From Carya illinoinensis (taxonomy: Eukaryota > Streptophyta > Magnoliopsida > Fagales > Juglandaceae), in NCBI RefSeq assembly GCF_018687715.1, contig NC_056754.1:15577001-15641000 (forward strand): DNA of 64,000 nucleotides. The letters are read 5' to 3'. Position 1 is the stretch's first letter; every line of letters starts with the position of its first letter. The notes under the pieces were generated by a model. That model saw nothing but the letters and a program-made list of their open reading frames with translations, ran no database searches and was not told the origin of the DNA. The translations under genes and the position numbers were made by a program. Below are positions 35,826 to 46,666 of the stretch, piece by piece.

Positions 35826-35886
35826 CCGGGTTGTCATACCAACGCCTCAATTTTCACGTATCCGTACATGGGAGTTGGGGGCGTCA
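35826..35886 (+). repeat. gypsy LTR 3' end in the opposite orientation
   Basis: The last about 60 bp of an LTR of the same type as 29561-34559 ('..gggagttgggggcgtca'), but on the plus strand. It is the inverted counterpart of 29561-29630 and lies directly against the truncated integrase. This points to an inversion, or to insertion of one element into another of opposite orientation. Confidence 0.7.
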
Positions 35887-36114
35887 TAGTTTCATACCAC
35901 CTAAAAATAGACGATACGTCGTTTGTTGTGCCACTTGTATACTCCGAGATCATGCAAAACATGAGTAATAGGCCCACGAAAAAGCATTATGCATCTTTGA
36001 ATTGTTGTACTTATCATGCAGACCATAGAATACTTACTTTCGATACCAGAATTAAAAAGAAAGGCCAATGCCAAAAGTAGGATTGGCAACATGACAGCTT
36101 TGGATGTCTCATAA

Positions 36115-36858
36115 ACTTGTCATAGAGATTTCAAATATCTTAAAATCCAAGACATTCTGAAGGCAGCAGGTGTTAGAAGACCCAAGGATCTAAATTCTCC
36201 TTTACTACCAGCATCAAATGATGAGGAAGCACAATCAGCTCAACCCATTATTGAAGAACAGCCGGTTCTATCAAGGTTTAGGAAATGGTGGAGATACTTT
36301 TATTTGTGTCAATGGGTTAAACATTTGTAGCGTCACGGCAATTGGATTGATGAGACACGTGGCACATTGATGTTGGTGGCCAGTGTGATTGCAACCGTGA
36401 CTTTCCAAGTTGGGCTCAACCCCCCAGGTGGTGTTAGGCAACAAGATTTTAAAAATGGTACTGATGCAGCAGGCACATCAATATTTCTATCTCAGGATTA
36501 CGATAATGGTTACCAATATTTCTTGTATTTCAACACCAACTCTTTTGTTGCAGCTCTTAGCATTCTACTTGTGGTAATTAGTGGATTTCCTCTGAGAAAC
36601 AAGTTTTTTATATGGTTTTTGTCCTTAACCATGTTTATTGCAATCTGGGCCATGGCACTCATCTATTTCAATGCACTGTATGTGGTGAACCCGACCTATT
36701 TTGAAGGAGACTATTTACCAGTCATTTATTATGTAGTGCTTATGGCTGCTAGTGCGGTTCACATAATCCACCGATTATCTTGGATAGGGAAGTTGTTGTT
36801 GAAATTCACGCACTGGTTAATTACCAAGCGTCCAGCAAAAGATGCCATCAACGTCTAA
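36115..36858 (+). pseudogene. last exon of an ankyrin-repeat PGG-domain protein, with a premature stop
   Basis: A frame open from 36115 reads DFKYLKIQDILKAAGVRRPKDL, a linker, then after an in-frame TAG (36328-36330) WIDETRGTLMLVASVIATVTFQVGLNPPGG, the hallmark of the plant PGG domain (PF13962). Four hydrophobic segments follow, as in ACD6/ITN1-type membrane proteins with ankyrin repeats. The natural stop is at 36856-36858. No ankyrin exons are found upstream; the gypsy remnant begins 230 bp away. Translation could start at the ATG at 36370, but that would lack the ankyrin part, so I call it a fragment. In the family these proteins act in stress and defence signalling at membranes. Confidence 0.8.
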
Positions 36859-37315
36859 AAGAAAATTTGTCATAGAAGTTGAAATGATTTTAGATCATGC
36901 AGGATACATATCTTTGTAATTCTATACATATGTGAAGCAGTTTGCTGCAAGAAATGGTTGCATTTACCGTTTGTTAAATTCTGTTGGCTCTACTCTAATA
37001 TTGAGTACTAGGTCGGATGTATGCTATTGTATGGAGTTTGGTATGTATTGTGATCTGTTTCTGCTGGGAATTAATCGGATGAAATAATACCTTAAAAATC
37101 CAATTTATCGACACTTTTTTAAAAGCAAAGTTGTTTCATTGTTTGAGATTTATTATATGCCGCGCCATATACTAATAACATTAAAAAATATGTTATATAT
37201 ATATATTTGTGTGTGTGTATATGTATATATGATCAAGCTCGAACTTGTTAAAAAATAAAAAATAAAACGAGCTCAAGCTTAATTTCAGTATAAGCAAGCT
37301 AATTAAGTCGATGAA
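36859..37315. other. 3' flank of the PGG exon; AT-rich spacer
   Basis: Probable former 3' UTR followed by AT-rich DNA with a short 'ta/gt' microsatellite (37190-37230). No gene is seen. Confidence 0.5.
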
Positions 37316-38412
37316 GACTACAACAGAATGGAGTTTTCCCGGCGACGTCAAATCGCCGGCAAAACCATAAAACTCCCCGCTATATACATATGCCAGCGAT
37401 TACAAAATCACCGGATGTTCGTCTGTACTATTCCTGCACTTCAGAAATAACACAGCGGAAACAAAAAATCGCTGTAAAAAGCTTACTCTTTGGTAGAGAT
37501 TTTTCAATAGCTGCCATATTGTTTGAAAACCGTAAAGTCATTTGCCAGTGATTACAAAATCGCTGCCAAAACATTATCCAGCAATTAAGAAATCGCTGTC
37601 AAAGGACTTTGCCGTTTTCAAATCCTATAGCAACGATTAAGAAACCGCTGCCAAATCATTTAGCAGCATTTTTGTAATCGCTGCCATATGGTTTTGAAAC
37701 CATGAAATCATATGGCTGCGATTAAGATACCGCTGCCCAATAATATAGCAGGGATTTTGTAATCGCTGCCATATGACTTCATGGTTTCTTTATAATATGG
37801 CAGCGATTACAAAATCGTTGCTATATTATTTGGCAGCGGTTTTTTAATCGCTGCTATATGCTTTCTTGGTTTCAAAATCATATGGCAGCGATTATAGAAT
37901 CACTGCTATATGATTTGGCAGAACTTTTTTAATCGCTGCTATATGCTTTCTTGGTTTCAAAATCATATGACAGTGATTACAAAATAGGTGCTATATCATT
38001 TGGCAACGGTTTTTTAATCGCTGCTATATGCTTTCCTGGTTTCAAAATCATATGGCAGCGATTACAGAATCGCTGCTATTTTATTTGCCAGTGGTTTTAT
38101 AATCGCTGCTATATGCTTTCATGTTTTCAAAATCATATGGCAGCGATTACAAAATCGCTGCTATATGATTTGGAAGCATTTTTTTAATCACTGTTATATG
38201 CTTTCTTGTTTCAAAATCATATGGCAGTGATTACAAAATCGCTACAATATCATTTGCAAGCGGTTTCTTAATCGCTGGTAAAAGTGGTTATGTATATTAA
38301 ATCTTTTGCCAGCGATTTCGTAATCGCTGGCAAAGGATTCAGCGCTTTTCTAATGTGCAAAACGTTGGGATTCCGTGGTTTTTTAAAACTATTGACGGCG
38401 ATTAAAAAATCG
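37316..38412. repeat. CACTA subterminal repeat block, left
   Basis: About 1.1 kb of alternating 'gcagcgatt' and 'aatcgctgc', each pair able to form a hairpin. From about 37797 to 38280 it is organised as six copies of an 84-85-bp unit ('atggcagcgattacaaaatc' then 'ttaatcgctgctatatgctt'). In CACTA elements such motifs bind the TNPA-type protein. No gene: the 78-codon frame at 37951-38187 comes from the repeats. Confidence 0.85.
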
Positions 38413-40980
38413 CTGGGTAACCTGAAAATCGAATTTTATATAACCTAGGAACGCAGTATTCTTAATGGGTTACTAGGTCTCATTTATACTTCCTCCATTC
38501 GTCCAAATGTACCTGATAGACATGATCAAGTAATTTTCCATACATCAACAAAATATCCTTAACCATTCTATTCAATTCAATAATTTCTCAATGTGTCAAT
38601 TCAACCAACAATCATATAATATCTTTTTACACTGGGTGGTGCATTATACAAATCATATCAATTATAAACTGAGCTAGTAATTATATAAAAGATAAATATC
38701 ACTAGTATAAGTTATTTGAAGACTCTACTCTCACTAAAACCAACAGCTACCAAGTAAAACATCTCATATTAGTTCAGGACTTTTCACCAACAGTCCCACC
38801 CACAGTTTTACATATCACTTTTATCCAGAAAGGTGGTGAACACGAAGATAGCAAACTGATGTTGATGTCAGCCCAATCGGGGGTTGGCCATATCACCCCG
38901 CCAATACCAAATCCTCTTCTGATCTTTTGCATGGAATCAGAACAGTAGAATTGTTCGATGCCTAATTTAAGAGTGAAAATGGAACAACCATTACTAAAGG
39001 TAATGAGTTATTTTACAATGACATGAAATATAAAGGTTTCCTTTTAAAAAAAATTGAACCACAAAGATGTGGGAATCATGGAAACACACAAGATGCATGT
39101 AGTCAAATTTTTTAAATGACCAGGCCCCCCTTATGGAATATAAACATGGGAACATTTACCTGAGGATTTGTCATCGATGGATAGGTATGTCCAACCCCCC
39201 CTGATGCAAGTAAAAGCACCTTTGAAATAAACCTTATCACCTGAAAATTCAAAAAATCAAAGGGTTGAGAAATTAACAAGACATTTTTTTTTTTTTTGCA
39301 AAACACCGCCCCACTTAGTTTAAGAAAATATAAATGGATTTTGCTTTGTAACCTCTAGTGTTTTAGTATTAATCAAAGTGTCAACACCAAGACACTTTGG
39401 TTTCGAGCCAGCCTGCAATATCAGCTTTAGAAGCCTGTGCCAGCAACTTCAAGAGCTAAGTGAAGGCAAGCAACTCCATTGCCAATAATGTCTAAAATCA
39501 AATAATTTTCAAGTGCCATCTCTCAAGCATGATGAAGTAACAGTTCCAAGTGGCTTCCAATACTCATTAAATGGAGATAGGGAAAATTTACCTATTTGGG
39601 TTTCCCAAAACCTTGATACTCTGCATGACTAGTAAGATTGGGAAAAAGATTCTAGAGAATTAGGATACAAGTATGAGAAAAACATGCATCCGTTCATTGA
39701 CATATACTTTCTGTTATATTTTAATGCAGGTCATAACTGATATGGAAAGGTTCAAGCAAGATTTCAAGAAGCAATTAGAGGAAGCGCAACATCATGTGTT
39801 GTGAGAAACTTTTGCTTAAAAAATAAAAGTATTAAGCTACTCTAGTCCCACAATTTCGCTTATAGAAATAGAATTGTGGTGAGCACCGCTAATTAAACCA
39901 TAACCTATCATGTTTAAATGTAATCAATAATTTTGAAAGTTGATGCTATATACAAATTGGGTGTCCCAATTATCAAATTTCTTGGGCATCTAGAACGGTT
40001 GCCAAGAGACATTGATGGGAAAAACTGTTTAGGTATCACATGTATTGAGTATGATATAAACCATTGTTCTAAAATATGAAGGAATATTTGTTGAGGTCTA
40101 CTTGCTGTACTTTAGGTTTATCTTTCTTGGACTAGTGAACACTTCCCCGTTTTGATTCGGAAAGCGTTTCAAGGTGATACAAAGCCAAAACCAATGCGAT
40201 AATATACCTTTACTCTATGTGCAGTGGGCTACAATTTTATATGCTGAAACTTATTCATCGTGAACAAGACATGTCCAATAGGAAGAAAATCTGGTCTAAC
40301 TCGCATTTCTAAGAAAAATCAATATCAGCCTTTTTTTTATCAACCTCGTAAAATATATTGGTTGCACAACAACCAAGAAATAAAAGACCGGAAAGTTTTC
40401 CTTCTATAGGGTTTTACCATATGCCTGTTATTCTTTCTTTCCTTTTTCCTTTTTTTTTTCCCCTTTTATAAGTGCCATATGCCTGAATATGCTTTCAATA
40501 GCTTCCAAACTTTACAATTTCCATAACCAGAGACCTCATATTCAAATCTAACTTATTATCTAGGTTCTGTATGACATTCAGCATATAACACAAAACATCC
40601 TTCATATTACAGTAATAAAAAAAACCCACTAATCAGATATCTGAACTGCTTCTTCATGCATAAAGTACTAAATCATACTAAAACTAGTTAATTTTATAAG
40701 AAAAGTGTGACTCTTACTTAGATTTGGAGTAGCCCAGCCAACAAGAGCGGAAAGAACAATCATCACCTACAAAACAAAGTACATTTCCACCTCATTGGGG
40801 CTTTGATAGTCTTATCAAAGAGGAGATCTAAAACCATAAAAACAAAGTTCTACCCATGCAAAATAACCCACTTACAATCAATGATTGTGAGGCAACTGAA
40901 CATGACTTTGTTTGATCTCTATTGGTTAATTTTATGAATGTTTCGATATTGTATGGTCAATTTGTAATTGATATCGGAAG
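38413..40980. other. AT-rich DNA inside the CACTA span, no gene recognised
   Basis: Short open stretches only. A plus-strand stretch near 38835-38955 and a minus-strand stretch near 39120-39240 both translate to a 'GVGH....P..NP' type segment and may be inverted, diverged copies of one exon; I cannot name it. A coiled-coil-like exon (MERFKQDFKKQLEEAQ) lies near 39740-39800. Nothing else. Confidence 0.4.
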
Positions 40981-41537
40981 GAAGAGTGCCTAAGCCTATT
41001 GAAAGATCCTGAGCAACCTGAAGCTGATGATGATGATAATCAGGATAGGAGTGAGAGGACACCCACACTTAAGTGGCACAAGGTAAATGTACTAATCATG
41101 GCATGCAGTTGAAAGTGTATTAAGTCTTGCAGAGATGATATTTATTTGTTGTTAATGGTGAGACTAATAAGTGACCAACATTTGTATATATAAAAGGTAC
41201 TTTGGGCGATTCAAGACTTGGACAGAAAGTGGCTCCTACTTCAGAAGCGAAAGAGTGCCCTTCAGTCTACTATAATAAGCGGTTTAAGGAGGAATCTTGG
41301 CGTGTTTATGATGAAACAAGATTCAATTTAAATCAGCAACTTTTTGAATCAATCATGAAGTCACTCAAGGCGACAGAGTCGGAAAGGGAGGTTGATGACG
41401 TTGATTCCATGTTTAACTTACATTTCCCGTCCGGTGAAGTTGGTGTTGATGACGGACAATACAAGAGGCCTAAGAGGAAATCCCTGTATAGCATCTGTGT
41501 GAAAGCTGGCCTATGGGAGGTTGCTGTCAAACCTTGA
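40981..41537 (+). pseudogene. SPT6 transcription elongation factor fragment, 5' block
   Basis: Two exons with good splice sites: 40981-41082 (EECLSLLKDPEQ.. TLKWHK) and from 41197 (VLWAIQDLDRKWLLLQKRKSALQ). A one-base loss at about 41266 shifts the frame, then YNKRFKEESWRVYDETRFNLNQ, EREVDDVDSMFNLHFPSGEVGVD and KRPKRKSLYSIC continue. This is the N-terminal third of the plant SPT6-like protein (SPT6L type), a histone chaperone that travels with RNA polymerase II; recognition is from memory of the family. No start codon, acidic N-terminus or promoter is present. It is a fragment, probably captured by the surrounding CACTA element. Confidence 0.8.
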
Positions 41538-43577
41538 TGATGACATATATAGGATCAAGTTCACCATCCTTCATGTCACAAGGCTTTGTGAGCTGGAGAT
41601 GGGGCTGTTCAAAAGTTCACACGAGGGGTCAACAAGATCATCAGATGCAAAGAATTCAACAGCAGGTGTTTGTATTTGCTAACGAATAGCCTGGACTTAC
41701 AGCAAAGCCAACAAACAAGGCCATATGACCTTAAAGGAAATAAGAAATTTCATTAGAAAAAGAGAAACCTGATGCACACTTTATTAGCAAATTAGAAATT
41801 TCATTATAAACCTGATGCACACCTGATAACTTTGCTAGAAAGAAGAGAAACCGGATGCACATCTCTCTCTCTCTCTCAATATGACCGTGATTGGTCAAAG
41901 TTTGGTGCTTTCCCAACATCCATGACAATAAAGGTCACAAGCCTGCTATTTGAGATTGGTTCTTAGAATAAATTAACCAGAATATGGAGTTTTAACATAT
42001 TGGAAACTGTAAAGCTTCAAAAAGTTAGTAGCCCTGATACACGTTTTGGGGGGAAAAACATTTGCATCATTATTCACAGAGCACCAGAGAAGTCAGTTTT
42101 ATACTCTAGCATAAAAGGAAAAAATGATATTCACCCGATTCATCTTGTGTAAAATTGACCACATACAACATGAAAATATGACAAAAACAACCAACGAAAC
42201 ATCAAACAGATCATGGATAAACTCTTTCCCTTTGCCAGACACATTTAATGGGCACGAGTTTGACCAAAAGTTGAATACTTCTCATATCCAAAGCCCGCAA
42301 ATCACTTTTCCTATTTTCCATGTCATATTTATGTCCAACAAGGGTCCCTCCCACATTTTTAAGTGTCATTTCCACCTAATAAGCTTAGGAAGCCAACATG
42401 CCTTGTAACCCAGCTGTCTATTAGTACTTAGGTTTATCAATAGCAATCAAAATGAGGAACCAAAGGTGGCTGAAAGAGATTATAAATAAATGGGGGGAAA
42501 GACATACTTGTGGCAAGCTAAAGGTTGTGCTGTTATCACCCATAATGGCCAATGAGTCCCTAATTTGATTAACCTGATAAAAGTCACAGAAAGAGTAAAC
42601 TCAAAACTCCAGAGTGGACATACTATACCAAAATTGGCAAGTAGCAATCAGGAAGAGATATTACCATTTCAATGTTTTTGTCCCCTGCCATTACGACAAG
42701 TGCACCACAACCAAAACTTTGTTATAAAACTGCAGTGAGGGTACTGTAACAGAACTTATTCAGTGATGAATGCAATCAGGGTAAACACTTACCATCATTA
42801 TTTGGGACATGTCGAAGAGCTTCATCCACCATTTCTTGCACAGACTTCCCTTCTGTAAAACACCAACAAAGTTCTTATTTTCTACCTAAATAGAACAAAT
42901 GAGACACATCATGCTTAGGTTATCTCCCAAGCTAAAAACTTGTCACGATCCAACCTACAACACACTCTTGAAAGCTAAGAAAAAGGTAATGAGCACAAAT
43001 AAAAATCTTGATACCCTGTGGCTTCCTTAATTACTTATTCAATGAAACATATTCTAGGAAAGCATTTTTTTACTTACATAGAAAATCACACTGGATAAGC
43101 CACAAAAGTTTGGCAGGTTCAAAGGCAACATCTTGCCCCTATGAAAGTATCCAGCCATTCAAATGCATAACAAAGTATTAGTAGTAAAATTCAACACAAG
43201 AAAAATAACAATAGAAGCGACATTAGATGGGCTAGGAGATTACCTTCACTCTATTCCCCATGTGAGTATTGTTGTAATTCAAACCAAATAAACAAGTTAG
43301 TCTAGTATCTAAAAGTAGGGCATTCCAAACTACTTTTCACAATACTTTTTTTTTTATAGGTAAATTTTCAGCAATACTTTTGACAACATACATCCTATAA
43401 TGACATAAAATGTGGAGTAAAGGACTTGGAGATGTGTATACCTCCCGTAAAATTCTTCAGCAAGCTCAATGCAAATGACAGATGAGAGATGTTAGCTTCA
43501 CGAATATGTGCTTACAGTTGAGACGAGCAAATTAGAATAACATGATAAACCAACAGAGAGGCATCAACAGCAAGCAG
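41538..43577. other. 2-kb gap between SPT6 blocks
   Basis: It takes the place of the intron inside the KFG..SSEQFG region. An open stretch of about 45 codons (DDDIYRIKFTILHVTRLCE) follows the exon on the plus strand to 41665. On the minus strand, exon-like pieces with splice-like edges occur near 42860-42790 (GKSVQEMVDEALRHVPNND), 42725-42665 (CGALVVMAGDKNIEM) and 42572-42510 (VNQIRDSLAIMGDNST). I do not recognise their source. They may be another captured gene in antisense. Confidence 0.4.
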
Positions 43578-44383
43578 TGGGTTTGAACGATAGTTCTGAG
43601 CAATTTGGATTGCAGCTATCTTTAGAAAAGATGGTGAGTCACTTTGACCTGAAATTGTTATTCTGTTGAATGAAACTCAGGGTTCTGTTTCACTGGATTG
43701 TAGAGAAATGACGAGTTGGAGGATCCTAAGGAAACACCAGAGGAGATGGCATCAAACTTTACATGTGCCATGTTTGAGACACCTCAAGCTGTGCTTAAAG
43801 GGGCTAGGCACATGGTATGTTAGTTTCTTGTCATCAATGTAGCAGTTTCCCTTTATGATACTTGATCATAGGGAAAATATTTTGACTGCCAAATTTCTTT
43901 TACTGGTCCAGGCAGCTGTGGAAATCAGTTGTACGTGAGCCATGCGTTAGGAAACATGTGTGTAGCAATTTTATGGATCATGCTCTGGTATCAACATGTC
44001 CAACACACAATGGCCTTGCAGCAATAGATCCTTTTCATCAGTCTGCTGAGGTTAAGTGGTTGCGCGAGAAGCCCTTGAGTGCATTTGATGATGCACAATG
44101 GCTCCTTATCCAGAAGGCTGAAGAGGAAAAGCTTCTTCAAGTTATTGTTAATATGGTAGAAGAAGACTTGAATAAGTTGACAAGTGACTTTAATGAGTAC
44201 TATCTTAGCGATGGTGTTAGTAAATCTGCTCAATTGTGGAATGAGCAGAGAAAGTTGATATTGCAGGATGCACTTTTTGGGTTTCTTCTACCTTCGATGG
44301 AGAAAGAAGCAAGATCTTTGTTGACTAATAGAGCGAAAAAAACAATAAACCTCTCTAATGCACAAATGGTTGATCTCTATTGA
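43578..44383 (+). pseudogene. SPT6 transcription elongation factor fragment, 3' block
   Basis: Three exons: about 43578-43633 (SSEQFGLQLSLEKM), 43704-43814 (RNDELEDPKETPEEMASNFT.. LKGARHM) and from 43912 (AAVEISC..). In the third, four extra bases 'acgt' at 43933-43936 shift the frame, after which it reads DPFHQSAEVKWLREKPLS, DAQWLLIQKAEEEKLLQV, YYLSDGVSKSAQLWNEQRKL and LLPSMEKEARSLLTNRAK. Homology ends at the natural exon boundary near 44336. The block stops before the helix-hairpin-helix, S1 and SH2 domains, so no functional SPT6 could be made. Confidence 0.82.
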
Positions 44384-44399
44384 ATATCATTAACTTCAA

Positions 44400-46400
44400 T
44401 ATGGGAAACCGGTGGCAAATCAAGACATATAAATGAATACTTCCCTTCTTGTACATCATTTTGAATTTCAGTTAATTGATCTTGCAATGCCTTGTTGTGG
44501 CACTTAAATTTGCTAAGGTTTTCCACAATAGTCATTTTTTCATAATTTCAAATCTTTTGAGTAATCCTAGGAGTGCATAGATAAAAAATCAAGGAGTTTA
44601 CCTACTTTCTGCATCTGATTTCTCCTGCCGAGTTTCTTCTTATATAACGGAAGTACTAGCTGCTTTTCTGATTTCTCTTGCATAGTTACAATTAAATGTA
44701 CTTGTAGGCTGCACACATTAAAAATATATTCAGATAGTACTTAATCTCTTGCATAGTTACTCAAGCACTGTCATCAGCTATTTTGTCTAGAAATGTTTGA
44801 TAATAATGCAAAAAATTTTACATCTTAACAAATTACATTTTTTTCATAATATAAATTTGATTAAATTGCAATAACAGATCTCTCAGATTATCCGTTCATA
44901 AAATGAGGTGCAAGGTTCTTTGTCTTCAACTAATAATGGCATATGTGATATGTAATAACACAATATAACAATCTCCAAATAAAATACAAACTTACAACCA
45001 ACTAGAAAATTAGAAGATGCATACAAACTTCAGCCACTATACTTGCAGTTAAGTCCACCTCAGCAACTTTATTTGGATTCACTAATTTGTCATAATTTTG
45101 TTCAATAAATATGCTTTGTCATAATGGTGAGCAGTTATAAATTACCTTAACTGCTTTTATCATCCAACAAAGATTACATAGCTCTCTGTGAATACAAAAG
45201 TAAATAGTCAAGAATTTAGTTTACATATAATCAAATAAAAAATACTTTGATTATTGCATAGAGAACCTAAGTTGCAAATGAAACATTCTTCTATTGACAA
45301 AAACCAAAAGTAGCTAGTAGTTCTGTTATATAAGATAATATGTAATATAACTTACAATTTAAAAATAAATGTATGATATAAGACCACAAGAAATAAAATC
45401 TAGAAACATAAAGGTATCAACTGTTCACTAAAAATCCAATTACAGAAATACCATTCCAGCTTATCTGATTCCTTTGCAACTCTCTCCTCCAAAGAAGATT
45501 CAGTTTTTTGTAAGTCTGAAATGGAAGCTTGTATGAGTCCTCCTTGCTTTTCATCTCAACCTCTAAGTAAATAGAAATGAGTCTCATTACAAAACAATGA
45601 AATAGATGAACAACTCAAAAATGCACATATACTTTATTGCACAAGATCATGGCGTCCATCAAATGAAGGGAGTCTCACCATCGTTTAAAATGAAATTCTT
45701 TCTTTTAAACCCTTATGGTTATGTTTAATTGTAAAAAATTATCGTCAATTCTCTCCAAGTCCACTGTCACTGTACACAGAAGGTTCATTATAGTTCTGAC
45801 TAGTTCCAACCAAACCAAGTAACTTTATTCAGATTTTCAGAGCAAACTAATGCTGCTTATCAATTGTTCAATTCTAATGCTACACAAAATCTGTAGTTTG
45901 ATAGTACCCCTTGTTTTGAAGCATGCAATGAGTATTATGACGCTTTATAAGTCATATTATCCTTATGTTCAAGTGTGGATGCACACACTTGAACAAGCAC
46001 AACGAACTTTGAAAAAGTAACTTTTGGTTTTCCCCCATTTACCCTGGATAAACATACAACCAAACCCACTTACCATGCACTTTTTCCAACAGCTTCCATC
46101 ACACTTTCAAGCTTTTACAAACTAAGAACATGGTTTTCATCATTTTGTTGGAACCATATGATGCAAAGTGTCTGCCTCTTAATATGCTTATTCATTTGTT
46201 CCAATTTCCCCTGCCAAATATAGCAACAAAACACCACCACTTCAAAGCTCAAAAGTTGAAACCCACAAACTTATAAAGTCTAATTTAAGTTTAAGGACAG
46301 AAATCATACCTTAAAAGTCAAACTGGCAATTCCTTGTACTTTACATTCAACAATGCCTCAACTTCTTCCTTTGTCAACTCTACAGTTCCACACTAGATAA
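44400..46400 (-). pseudogene. unidentified coiled-coil exons, antisense to the SPT6 fragment
   Basis: Exon-like stretches on the minus strand: near 46395-46325 (TVELTKEEVEALLNVKYKEL), 45555-45455 (GLIQASISDLQKTESSLEER and VAKESDKLEW), 44690-44605 (EETRQEKSDAE) and 44545-44455 (EKMTIVENLSKFKCHNKAL and QDQLTEIQNDVQ). They are glutamate/lysine-rich with heptad-like leucines, separated by AT-rich intron-like DNA, in a consistent order. Some have stops. I do not recognise the gene. It may be a further captured host fragment. Confidence 0.35.
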
Positions 46401-46666
46401 CGTTACAACTGTAATATGGGATAAGGTTCAGGTATGTAGTGTAAAGATATGCTCAAAAACTTTTCCCAAAGAGGCCACCCAAAACATTATTCATCTCCCC
46501 GGTGTTGAGATAGATATATTTATATAGATATAGTAATATCTATATATATATATTGTCCAGTTGTCATATTGTCTAACAAAAAACCACCCAATCCAGTACA
46601 AAAAACCTAGGACCCCCCTCCCCCTTATGGGTCAGGGGAATCGTTACACTGAGTCTGTCGATATGA

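Noticed and set aside
37316..38412. CRISPR-like regular repeats
   Set aside because: Repeat units are adjoining, variable and hairpin-forming, with no unique spacers; they match CACTA subterminal repeats at the other end of the element.
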